From NCBI GenBank assembly GCA_027452245.1, contig DAIDGW010000094.1, positions 1-64,000 of the forward strand: a stretch of 64,000 bases of DNA, in the 5' to 3' direction. The translations under genes were made by a program, and so were the position numbers. The stretch comes from Acidobacteriaceae bacterium (GTDB lineage Bacteria; Acidobacteriota; Terriglobia; Terriglobales; Acidobacteriaceae). Shown one piece after another: positions 1 to 8,900 of this stretch. Within the stretch, counting starts at the first letter, position 1. The number at the start of each line of letters is the position of its first letter. The notes below the pieces were generated by a model, which searched no databases, was not told the origin of the DNA, and worked only from the letters and a program-made list of their open reading frames with translations.

Positions 1-1032
1 TGGGATCGACGGATTCTGTTGATCGAGGTTTCGGCCAATGGGCTTCGCGGTTGGGGTGAGATTACTGCCGCCGAAGACCCCTTCTACAATGCCGAGACTA
101 CTGATACGGCCTGGCACATCACCAAAGATTTCATTGTTCCATCCCTCATTGGCAAGGACGTTGGGAGTCCATCGGAGATGCCTGACCTTCTGGCTGCCAT
201 TCGCGGGCACGAAATGGCCAAGGCGGGCGTGGAAAACGCGCTTTGGGATATCGAAGCCCAGCAAAAGAGATTGCCGTTGGCGAAATTGCTGGGAGGCAGC
301 AGGCAGGAGATCGCCTGCGGCGTTTCGATTGGAATTCAGTCCTCTATCGATGACCTTCTTTCAAAAATCGGCCAAGAGTTGCAGGCGGGATATCAGAGAA
401 TCAAACTCAAAATCAAACCTGGAAAAGATATTGATGTCGTCTCGGCGGTTCGGCGCGAATTCCCGAAGATCACTCTCACGGTTGACGCAAATTCCGCTTA
501 TCGCTTGGAAGATTTGCCCGTCCTCAAGCGGTTTGATCAATACCAACTCCTCATGATCGAGCAACCGCTGGCCTGGGATGACATTTTCCACCATTCGTTG
601 CTGCAAGCTCAGTTGCAGACCCCCATCTGTCTTGATGAATGTATTCACAACCATTCCCATGCAGACGCTGCGATCAAACTTGAAGCATGCCGCATCATCA
701 ACATCAAACTCGGCCGTGTGGGAGGACATACGAGTGCCAAGAGGGTGCATGATGTTTGCCTGCAGCACTCCATCCCAGTCTGGTGTGGCGGGATGTTGGA
801 ATCCGGCATCGGACGTGCCCACAACGTTGCGATGTCAGCACTTCCGGGATTTGTATTGCCGGGGGATGTTTCCGCGAGCCAGCGGTATTGGGATGAAGAC
901 ATCATTGAACCTGAGGTTGAAGTAGGTCCTGCTGGCACAATACGTGTTCCCGATACGCCAGGCCTCGGATACCGCGTCCGCACAGACAGGGTGAAGTCTC
1001 TGACTGTTCGTCAGGAATATTGGCATGCATGA
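1..1032 (+). CDS. Enolase-superfamily enzyme, o-succinylbenzoate synthase / N-acylamino acid racemase group (5' partial)
   Basis: The reading frame is open to base 1, so the N-terminus lies outside the window; TTG at 19 is only the first possible start inside it. Counting from that TTG, the superfamily residues are all present: KLK with catalytic Lys131, metal ligands Asp156 (TVDAN), Glu181 (MIEQPL) and Asp206 (CLDEC), and the second catalytic Lys230 (INIKLG). The spacing of 25, 25 and 24 residues from Asp156 to Lys230 is that of the MenC/N-acylamino acid racemase subgroup. These enzymes either dehydrate SHCHC to o-succinylbenzoate in menaquinone synthesis or racemise N-acyl amino acids. No other men gene is nearby. 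It precedes an amino-acid-type permease, an aminotransferase and a kinase on the same strand, so a catabolic racemase or epimerase is at least as likely. Family call is firm; substrate is not. Confidence 0.85.
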   Translation, partial: WDRRILLIEVSANGLRGWGEITAAEDPFYNAETTDTAWHITKDFIVPSLIGKDVGSPSEMPDLLAAIRGHEMAKAGVENALWDIEAQQKRLPLAKLLGGSRQEIACGVSIGIQSSIDDLLSKIGQELQAGYQRIKLKIKPGKDIDVVSAVRREFPKITLTVDANSAYRLEDLPVLKRFDQYQLLMIEQPLAWDDIFHHSLLQAQLQTPICLDECIHNHSHADAAIKLEACRIINIKLGRVGGHTSAKRVHDVCLQHSIPVWCGGMLESGIGRAHNVAMSALPGFVLPGDVSASQRYWDEDIIEPEVEVGPAGTIRVPDTPGLGYRVRTDRVKSLTVRQEYWHA

Positions 1033-1092
1033 TGGAAAATTAAGCGCTCATTGACTAAGCAAGGATAAAGACTGACAAAGCGATACCAGAGC

Positions 1093-2532
1093 ATGCCGAC
1101 TTCCACGCCCAATGTGACTTCCTCCTCCAGCCATCTGAAAGCCAACGTGCTTTCTCTGAGCGATGCCATCATTTTGGGATTGGCGAGTTCCGCTCCGGCT
1201 CAAACAATGGCGGTCGCTTTGCCCGCGCTGGTCGTGGCTTCGAACTATGCCGGTCTGCTTCCCATCGCTTGCGCGTTTGTGCCAATGCTGGGAATTGCGC
1301 TGGGTTATCAGCGGCTCAACCGTTGGGACCAGAGTTCCGGAGCGACCTACACATGGGTCTCAAAAGCATTGCATCCGTATCTTGGTTTCGTTGCCGGTTG
1401 GATGATCATTATGTATTACACACTTGGCACCACCAGCATGACTGTGCCTGCGGGCACGTACACGCTTCAGCTGCTGGCGCCGAGCCTGGTAGGCCGTAAA
1501 CTGGCTGTCATTGCCGTAGGCGCTATGTGGAATGTCCTTGTTACTCTTCTCTTGCTTTCTGGCATCGAGATCGCCGCCCGCTTTCAGAAGGTGCTTGCAA
1601 TCTTTGAATATCTCGTTCTTGCCTTCTTTGTTCTTCTGGGAATCAGAGGACTGATCTCGGGCGGGGTTGCGTCGCCCGTGACCGGGGCATGGTTCACTCT
1701 TTCTGGCGCCGGGGGAGCAAAAGGATTTTTCGCGGGAACCCTGGTTGCCGTATTCATGTATTCAGGTTGGGATGCCGCGATTTATGTCAACGAAGAGACC
1801 AAGGAAAAGGAAACCAATCCCGGACGCGCTGCCGTAGCAAGCGTCGTGATTCTTCTTTTCGTCTATTGCATCATCACGTTCGCGTACCAGGGAGCGGTGA
1901 GTCGGTCGGCTCTGGAAAGCTCCGCTGGAAATTCGTTGGCCGTCATTGCCGCTCGCCTCTTGCCTGGACCAGGTTCCCTCGTCCTGAGTCTTGTCGTATT
2001 GCTGGGAACCATCGCATGTCTGCAAGTTGCGGTTCTATCTTCTTCGCGGCTTGGTTTTGCCATGGCCGAGGACCGCGTTATGCCTGCGTTCTTCAAAGTC
2101 GTTCATCCCAGAACGGGCAGCCCTTGGGCAGTCACCCTATTCATGGGAGGAGTGAATCTGGTTTTTCTTTTTCTGACTGTATTTGAAGCTGGCGGAACCC
2201 GTGATGTCCTTTCGGATATTGCGGGTGCTTTGGGTATCATCTCTTCCTTGTTTTATGCCCTGACGGCGATTGCTGCCGTCTGGCAGTATCGAAAGGTATT
2301 ACTGAAAAATGTAGCGAACTTGATTCTGGGCGGCCTGTTTCCCGCATTGGGAGCAGTCTTCCTGCTTACCGTGGTTGCTGAATCCGTGATCACGCAGGCA
2401 GTTTCGCACGCCGTTTTGTGGGCAGGCCTGGGCGCCTGCGCAATGGGACTCTTGCTCGCCCTCGGCATCCATTACATCGGTAAGGTTCCCTTGCTGGGTG
2501 CCTCCCGTGAACAGCAGGCAGAAAATTTCTAA
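1093..2532 (+). CDS. APC-superfamily amino acid permease
   Basis: 479-residue integral membrane protein with about 12 hydrophobic segments. The N-terminus (LSLSDAIILGLASSAPAQTMAVALPALV) is the typical first helix of amino acid/polyamine/organocation transporters, and residues around 215-240 (FSGWDAAIYVNEETK-like) match the conserved helix 6 region with its acidic pair. It should import an amino acid or amine by proton or ion symport across the inner membrane. ATG at 1093 lies 60 bases after the upstream enolase-superfamily gene; no strong Shine-Dalgarno is visible. It is followed 21 bases later by a class III aminotransferase, consistent with uptake and breakdown of one amino compound. Substrate cannot be read from the sequence. 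Confidence 0.88.
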   Translation: MPTSTPNVTSSSSHLKANVLSLSDAIILGLASSAPAQTMAVALPALVVASNYAGLLPIACAFVPMLGIALGYQRLNRWDQSSGATYTWVSKALHPYLGFVAGWMIIMYYTLGTTSMTVPAGTYTLQLLAPSLVGRKLAVIAVGAMWNVLVTLLLLSGIEIAARFQKVLAIFEYLVLAFFVLLGIRGLISGGVASPVTGAWFTLSGAGGAKGFFAGTLVAVFMYSGWDAAIYVNEETKEKETNPGRAAVASVVILLFVYCIITFAYQGAVSRSALESSAGNSLAVIAARLLPGPGSLVLSLVVLLGTIACLQVAVLSSSRLGFAMAEDRVMPAFFKVVHPRTGSPWAVTLFMGGVNLVFLFLTVFEAGGTRDVLSDIAGALGIISSLFYALTAIAAVWQYRKVLLKNVANLILGGLFPALGAVFLLTVVAESVITQAVSHAVLWAGLGACAMGLLLALGIHYIGKVPLLGASREQQAENF

Positions 2533-2553
2533 GACGTCCGTAGACGACGAAAT

Positions 2554-3909
2554 ATGAATGTAGAGAACCAACTGGCTGGACTAAAGAACACAAGTCAATC
2601 GGCGCTTCTATTCGAGCAGGCACTCGAGGTCATCGCCAGCGGAGTGAACAGCACCGCGCGCACACCGCGTTCCGGTTGGTCGCCCTATCCGCTATTTGTG
2701 CATCACGGGACGGGATCACGCATCTTTGACGTCGATGGCAATGAGTTCATCGATTACCTGCTGGGACTTGGTCCTATGTTGCTGGGTCATCGGCATGAGC
2801 AGGCGACTAATGCGGTGATCAGGTTCATTCGCGAACGCGGAACCGTATTCGCGTTGCCCGTAGCTGACGAGATTGAACTGGCGCGAAAGTTGATTTCGGC
2901 TGTTCCCAGCGTGGAGCAAATGCACCTGACGAACTCTGGCACAGAGGCGGTTCTCTACGCGCTGCGCCTGGCGCGTGCCTACACCCGGCGAAAGAAGATC
3001 ATCCGCTTTGAAGGTATGTATCACGGATTTTCTGATTCTGTGTATTGGAGTAAGCACCCCCCGCTTGAAACCGCCGGGCCGGACTCAAACCCTGTTCCTG
3101 TTCCGCAGGGCCCCGGAATGCCCTCCGGGATAGAGAACTCGCTCATCATCCTGCCATGGAATGACTGTGAAGCCCTGGATCGCACAATTCGTGAGCGCGG
3201 GGATGAGATCGCCGCTGTCTTGACCGAACCGATGATGTGCAATACGGGCTGCATTCTGCCCGAACCGGGCTATCTCGAATTGATGCGCAAATTGACTCAG
3301 CAATCTGAGATCGTCTTGATCTTCGACGAAGTCATCACCGGATTCCGCATCGCGCTGGGAGGAGCACAGCAGTATTACGGCGTCACTCCCGACCTGACTG
3401 TCATGGCCAAAGGCTTTGGTGGGGGATTCCCGGTGGCCGCAGTTGGTGGCAAGAAAGCGATCATGCAACTGGTCGCCGAGGGGACCGTCTCCATGGCGGG
3501 CACCTATAGCGGAAACGGCATCGCGGTCAGCGCCGCCAATGCCACGCTCGACTTTCTGATGACACCAGGCATTTACCAAAAACTATTTGCCACCAGCGGG
3601 AGGTTGATGCGAGGCATCGCCGAACAGCTGGATTCGGTTGGGCTGCATGCAAGAGTTGTGGGAGTCGGACCTCTTTTCCAGGTGTGGTTCACCAATTCCG
3701 CGATTCGTAATTACCGTGATGCTGCTCGTTACGCGAGAAAGGACTTGTTCCGTATCTGGTGGGAACAAATGATGAAACGCGGAGTGCTTTTTCACCCAGA
3801 CGCATTTGAGAACTTGTTCGTCTCTTTTGCTCACACGGAGGAAGACGTCGAGCGCACCTTGGATGCCGTAAAGAATGCGCTACCGGAAGTAAAGCGCAGG
3901 ATGGGGTAG
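2554..3909 (+). CDS. Class III PLP aminotransferase, glutamate-1-semialdehyde aminomutase-like
   Basis: 451-residue class III pyridoxal-phosphate enzyme. Visible signatures: NSGTEAVLYALRLARAYT (cofactor phosphate site), GMYHGFSD, IFDEVITGFR with the PLP-binding Asp, and the Schiff-base lysine in TVMAKGFGGGFPVAAVGG. The whole-length pattern resembles HemL (glutamate-1-semialdehyde aminomutase), but biosynthetic HemL usually reads GKIIGGGLPVGA at the lysine site, and this gene sits in an apparent catabolic operon rather than with hem genes (hemB is 34 kb away and unlinked). I infer a transaminase or aminomutase acting on the compound brought in by the preceding permease. ATG at 2554; 21-base gap upstream, 26-base gap to the FGGY kinase downstream. 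Confidence 0.8.
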   Translation: MNVENQLAGLKNTSQSALLFEQALEVIASGVNSTARTPRSGWSPYPLFVHHGTGSRIFDVDGNEFIDYLLGLGPMLLGHRHEQATNAVIRFIRERGTVFALPVADEIELARKLISAVPSVEQMHLTNSGTEAVLYALRLARAYTRRKKIIRFEGMYHGFSDSVYWSKHPPLETAGPDSNPVPVPQGPGMPSGIENSLIILPWNDCEALDRTIRERGDEIAAVLTEPMMCNTGCILPEPGYLELMRKLTQQSEIVLIFDEVITGFRIALGGAQQYYGVTPDLTVMAKGFGGGFPVAAVGGKKAIMQLVAEGTVSMAGTYSGNGIAVSAANATLDFLMTPGIYQKLFATSGRLMRGIAEQLDSVGLHARVVGVGPLFQVWFTNSAIRNYRDAARYARKDLFRIWWEQMMKRGVLFHPDAFENLFVSFAHTEEDVERTLDAVKNALPEVKRRMG

Positions 3910-3935
3910 TTCTTCGAAGGATCTCGCCGCGTGCA

Positions 3936-5384
3936 ATGAATAGTAAGAAGAGAAAAAGTAGCGTCCAAAAGCCGGATTCCTGCGTGCTGGGAATCGATCT
4001 GGGGACCTCTGCTCTTAAAATTGTCGCCATTTCTTGCCAGGGACGACTGCTGGCTACAGCACGCGAAACTTATCCCACACTTTCTCGCTTCGAAGGACAG
4101 GCAGAACAGGATCCACGGGACTGGCTGCGAGCTTTAGGTTCGGCGGCCGCACAGGTTCGAACTCAACTTAAATCTGTTCAGGTTGAGGCGGTCGCACTCA
4201 CCGGACAAATACCTACTCTCGTTGTGCTGAACGAAGGCAAGCCGGTCGGCAATGCAATCACGTGGCAGGATAGTCGGGCAGATACTTGGGCGAGCGAGAG
4301 GGTAGACGAGAATGTTCGTCGCGATGTGTACCACAAAACCGGCGTCCGCATTGATGGACGCTACCTGGCGCCGATGTTTCGCTTCCATCATCGAGCCAAG
4401 GGAGTCCTAATCCTTTCTGCGAAGGACTTCCTCTTCTACGTTCTGACTGGCTGTGCAATCACTGATCCATCGACAGCATCGGGGTACGCCCTATACGACT
4501 TGCGTACCAGTACCTGGGATACCGAATTATGCAAGTTTTGGGAAATACGCACTGAACAACTCCCCGGCGTGAACAGCTCTTCGTTCAGCGCGCCTCTTGC
4601 TTCTCAAGCCAGCAGATTGTTGGGGTGCAGGGCCGGTACTCCGATCGTGCTCGGTTGTGCCGATTCAGTTGCTGGCGCATACGGGATTGGCAGACTCCAG
4701 AATCAATCCGTAACTCTGCTTACCGGATCAAGTACCGTAATTTTGAAGTGCGACTCGGCGCCCAACTGGGACCCGCAACAGAGATTCCTTGTCACGCCGC
4801 TGGCGGTCAAGGGCATGTATGGCCGCGAGGCTGATTTGCTGGCCAGCGGTACGGCACTAGAGTGGGTGCAGAACATTCTGGCGTCTGGCGAAATAAATTC
4901 CAAACGCTCGCTTCAGAAACTCGCCTATGGCGTGCCGCCGGGGGCGAATGGTCTTCTTTTCTCTCCCTATCTTGCGGGCGGCGAACAGGGAGTTCTCTGG
5001 AACTCAAGCTTGAGGGGAACCATTACAGGATTAACGCTTTCCCATCGAGCGCCCCAAATTGTGCGCGCTCTGCTGGAGGGCATGTGTTTCGAGATTCGCC
5101 GTTGTCTCTATGCGCTGGAGGGGGGATCAAACTCATCGGCAGTCCGGGTTGCTGGCTGGATGGCAGACATCCCCGAGCAGGGCCAGTTGCTGGCAGATAT
5201 CTTGGGGCGCCCCGTTTGTGCTTTTCGAACCACTTCGGCCTCCGCACTCGGAGCAGCGCTTATTACAGGCCATGTCGATGCCAAAGGATATTCAAGGGCG
5301 CTCAGCCAAATCATGTGCCATCCAGGTGTTCGACTTGAAGTATACAACCGTATCTACGAAAAGTACGCGGCACGATTCCAGTAG
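3936..5384 (+). CDS. FGGY-family carbohydrate kinase (xylulokinase-like)
   Basis: 482 residues, normal length for the family. N-terminal actin-like ATPase motif VLGIDLGTSALKIVAIS (residues about 13-29), sugar-contacting segment AITWQDSRADTWA, then in the C-terminal half GCADSVAGAYGIG, LTGSSTVILK, ASGTALEWVQ and FSPYLAGGEQGVLW, which fit FGGY_N and FGGY_C. Members phosphorylate pentoses, pentuloses, glycerol and related polyols with ATP in the cytoplasm. It is the last gene of the plus-strand run with racemase, permease and aminotransferase. A kinase after an aminotransferase suggests an amino-sugar or amino-polyol route, but this is inference. The Shine-Dalgarno (GAAGGA) lies 12-13 bases from ATG 3936, a little far. 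Confidence 0.85.
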   Translation: MNSKKRKSSVQKPDSCVLGIDLGTSALKIVAISCQGRLLATARETYPTLSRFEGQAEQDPRDWLRALGSAAAQVRTQLKSVQVEAVALTGQIPTLVVLNEGKPVGNAITWQDSRADTWASERVDENVRRDVYHKTGVRIDGRYLAPMFRFHHRAKGVLILSAKDFLFYVLTGCAITDPSTASGYALYDLRTSTWDTELCKFWEIRTEQLPGVNSSSFSAPLASQASRLLGCRAGTPIVLGCADSVAGAYGIGRLQNQSVTLLTGSSTVILKCDSAPNWDPQQRFLVTPLAVKGMYGREADLLASGTALEWVQNILASGEINSKRSLQKLAYGVPPGANGLLFSPYLAGGEQGVLWNSSLRGTITGLTLSHRAPQIVRALLEGMCFEIRRCLYALEGGSNSSAVRVAGWMADIPEQGQLLADILGRPVCAFRTTSASALGAALITGHVDAKGYSRALSQIMCHPGVRLEVYNRIYEKYAARFQ

Positions 5385-5666
5385 GAGATCGATTTTCAAA
5401 GAAGCATGTTCCGAGTATGTCGCGTAGTGAAAGATTCAGGCGCGCAGCAATCAGAATCCGGACATTGGGGTAATTGCGGCGGCCACGCGGAACTAAAATC
5501 GGATCGGCTATTTGGTGTTCTGCCGCCATATTTTCGGGCGCGACTCGAGCTTCAATTAGCCGAATCAAAGAAACAATGAGCGGACAACTTATGTAGAAAA
5601 GACAGCCTTGATATCTGCGACTTCGATAATGTCACCGCCAACTGCGACTGGTGGTACGGCAGAGGC
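5385..5666. other. Non-coding stretch before the CRISPR repeats
   Basis: About 280 bases after the kinase stop. No reading frame here looks genuine: the short open frames cross the CRISPR repeats or lack family features. No transposase remnant, tRNA fold or clear terminator is visible. It lies where a CRISPR leader would be expected (5' of repeats ending ATTGAAAC), but it is not markedly AT-rich. Confidence 0.5.
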
Positions 5667-5831
5667 GTCACCCGCCGCACGCGGGCGTGGATTGAAACAA
5701 TTGTTTCGTAATCAGCCATGATTCGCCAGTGCGTCGCCCGCCGCACGCGGGCGTGGATTGAAACGAAGTCCAACCCCAGCGCCGTACTGCCCCGTACTGG
5801 TCGCCCGCCGCACGCGGGCGTGGATTGAAAC
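5667..5831 (+). CRISPR. Short orphan CRISPR array, type I-C-like repeat, 3 repeats and 2 spacers
   Basis: Three 32-base repeats at 5667-5698, 5733-5764 and 5800-5831. They begin GTCGCCCGCC and end GCGTGGATTGAAAC, the form typical of type I-C arrays. Copies 2 and 3 are identical; copy 1 has A instead of G at position 4, which removes one base pair. The repeat folds as a 7-bp stem (positions 3-9 with 15-21) and a 5-base loop. Spacers are 34 bases (5699-5732) and 35 bases (5765-5799) and unrelated to each other. The 34 bases after copy 3 (5832-5865) are the length of another spacer but are not closed by a repeat. No cas gene occurs in the window. It may be a decaying remnant or an array served by Cas proteins encoded elsewhere. 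Confidence 0.92.
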
Positions 5832-5865
5832 ACTTGATTCTCCGGCGCACCGACGAAATTAGAGG

Positions 5866-5893
5866 TTGACAACATGGAAAAGATCACTACAAT
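5866..5893 (+). promoter_or_regulatory. Near-consensus sigma-70-type promoter for the TonB receptor
   Basis: TTGACA (5866-5871), 16-base spacer, TACAAT (5888-5893). Transcription would start near 5900, giving a leader of about 17 bases that contains the AAGGGGGGG ribosome-binding stretch ahead of GTG 5917. The -35 box begins exactly one spacer length after the last CRISPR repeat. Read directly from sequence; promoter activity is inferred. Confidence 0.7.
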
Positions 5894-5916
5894 CTAGTTT
5901 TTTTAAGGGGGGGGCC

Positions 5917-8900
5917 GTGAGGAATTTCTGCGCCTTAGGAGTTCTGCTCAGTCTTCTTTCAACATTTTGTTTTGCTCAAACCGGAACGAGTTCAATCCGC
6001 GGTACCGTTTTTGACAAATCTGGAGCAGCCGTCGCCGGGGCCAAGGTCACGATCAGCAACCCTGCCCAAGCGGTGACACGTGAGACTCAAACTAATGGCT
6101 CCGGTGAATATAGCCTTCTATCTCTTCCCCCAGGAACCTACACCCTCTTAGTCGAAAAGTCCGGCTTCCGGCCGTTTCAGCAGACAAACGTGGAGTTACT
6201 GGTGAATGTCCCGGTAACCAGCAACGTGAGCCTGGAAATTGGGACAACATCGGAAAAGGTTGAAGTTTCGGCCGAAGCTGCTTCGGTAAATACTACAGAT
6301 GCCTCGCTCGGCAATGCATTCAGCGAGACCCAGGTGAAGGAGTTGCCGCTTGAAAGCAGAAATGTTCCTGACTTGCTTAGCCTCCAGGCGGGAGTGCTTT
6401 ATACAGGGAGCAGTCCCGATATTAACGCCAGTGTCGATACACGAAGCGGAGCTGTGAACGGTGCACGCAGCGACCAAAGCAATATCAGCGTCGACGGAAT
6501 TCCAGCCAACAACAAGGGCGCGAACGCATTTACGTCCGTTCTTCCAGTTACGCTTGATTCCGTGCAGGAATTTCGTGTTACAACGACGAATTATGGCGCA
6601 GACCAGGGAGTTTCATCGGCGGCACAGGTAACTCTCATTACCAAAAGCGGAACCAATAACTTTCACGGATCCGTCTACGAATACAACAGGAACTCTTTTT
6701 TCAGCGCTAACGATTTCTTTATCAAAGCTGCCCAGGTCGGAAGCGGTGAAGCCAATAAGCCACTGCAATTGAACCGAAATATCTTTGGTGCCTCGGTTGG
6801 CGGTCCGGTTTTGAAGAACCGTTTCTATTTTTTTCTGAATTATGAGGGATACCGTTCGGCCGAAGCGACCGATGAAGAGAGGATTGTCCCGACCGCTGCC
6901 TACAAGAACGGCGTAGTTCAATATCTGTGCTTGCAAGCGGCCCCCGGGCAACTGAATACCGCACAGTGCCCCGGAAACACAGTCACCGTGAATGGCGTGA
7001 ACTACTCAGCCAGACCGGGGTACGAAGCGGTTTCGCCAATCACTCTGACCCAATGGGATGCCAAGAGCCTGGGACCACATGGTCCGGATCCCGTCGTACA
7101 GAACTTCTACAGTTCCTATCCTCTCCCCAATGACTTCACTGCGGGGGATGGATTCAATACGGCGGGGTACCGTTTCCGTGGTTCGACCCATAATCAAAAG
7201 AATTGGTACATAGGCAAACTTGATTACAATTTGACGACTGACGGTCGGCATCGGCTCTCATTAAGCGGGGCGTTGGCCAACGAGAGTCTCGCTGGTGCTC
7301 CATTTCTTCCGGGTCAGGTTCCGGAAACAACTACGGTGAACTTCAACAAGGGCCTGATTGCCAGCTATACCGCTGTCCTCTCCCCCAACCTGCTGAATAA
7401 CTTTCATTATGGTTATATACGTGAGAGTGTCGGAATCGTGGGAAATTCGAATCTGCCATGGAACTATCTCTACGCTATTGATCAAGGTGTAACCCGTTCA
7501 TCGGGATTTCAACGTCCCATACATAACTTCACGGATGATTTCTCATGGGTTCGAGGAAAACACACTTGGCAATTCGGTATGCAGGTCGCAATTCTTCGTG
7601 ATCCAGAAAGTAATCTGAATAACTCGTTCAGTATTGGAGCCGCCAATCCCAACTGGTTTATCGATTCCGGCATATCCCAGACAAATAACCCCGACCCGTT
7701 GAATCCATTGAACCAGGGGCAAGCTGCAGTAGATTCTTCCTTCACAAGCAACTACGACAACGCAGTAACCAGTTTGCTGGGAATGATTCCGCTCGGCGAT
7801 GCTATTTATAACTATAATCGCCAAGGAAATACAATTGCACAAGGAACGCCCGTCACACGGCGTTTTGCCGAAGACTCGTACGAGATGTACGGTCAGGATA
7901 CCTGGAAGCTGAACCCAAATCTCACGCTTACTTTGGGGCTGCGTTACTCGCTGTTCTCTCCACCTTGGGAGACAAATGGGTTGCAAGTAGGCCCGAACGT
8001 AGATCTGGGGAATTGGTTTGCGGCACGGCAAGCCGGAATGTATCGAGGAATTCCGTCCAGTTCACAGCCCCTCATCTCCTATAACTGGGCCGGCCCAGCG
8101 AATGGCAAAGCTGGCTACTACGGATGGGATACAAAGAACTTCGGACCGCGAGTCGCTTTCGCCTGGTCTCCTGATTCTCAGGACGGACTTCTCGGTAAGA
8201 TTTTCGGAGGACCCGGACATAGCAGTATCCGCGGTGGGTTCGGCATCGTCTACGATCGCGTGGGCGAAAACCTTGTCGACACCTTCGATCAGAACGGTTC
8301 GTTTGGATTAGCCACGCAATTGAACAATCCGTCAGCGGTGGAAAATTCGAAGATCGCTCCGCGCCTGACCAGCATGAATGCAATTCCAAAGGCCGATTAT
8401 GCGGGGAATGCGATTCTGGAACCTGCCCCGCCCGGAGGATTTCCGCAACAGTACCCGGTTGGATTAGGTGCAATCACATGGGGACTTGATCCAAACCTGA
8501 AAACGCCCTATTCCTACACAGTTGATTTTGCAGTGAGCCGCGAACTGAAGTCGAATTTCACGCTGGACGTGGCTTACGTTGGCCGGTTCTCGCACCGCCT
8601 GTTGGCGCAGGATGATCTGGCGATGCCGCTCGACATTTACGATGCGAAATCGGGACTCGATTACTTTTCTGCCGAAAAGGCCTTGGCGAAGGTATTCCGT
8701 CCGCAACTGGTTGCAGGAGTCTCGGGGATCACACAATCGTTTAATCCCAACCAGGTTTCAAAGAACGTCCAGCAGTTCTGGACTGACCAGATACAACCGC
8801 TGGCTGCAGGGGGAGCTTATACATTGAGTGGCTGTACGGGGGGAGCCACCCTGCCTACCAAGAGCCCGGTGGTCTTTGCCTTCGACCAGTTCTGTAGTAC

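Noticed and set aside
1-1032. Menaquinone biosynthesis assignment (menC) for the first gene
   Set aside because: Residues fit MenC and N-acylamino acid racemase equally; no other men gene is present and the context is catabolic.
2554-3909. hemL (haem biosynthesis) assignment for the class III aminotransferase
   Set aside because: Lysine-site motif differs from usual HemL and the operon contains transport and kinase genes; hemB is far away on its own.
5552-5887. 111-codon minus-strand frame
   Set aside because: Runs straight through the three CRISPR repeats and encodes the same peptide three times; it is a product of the array.
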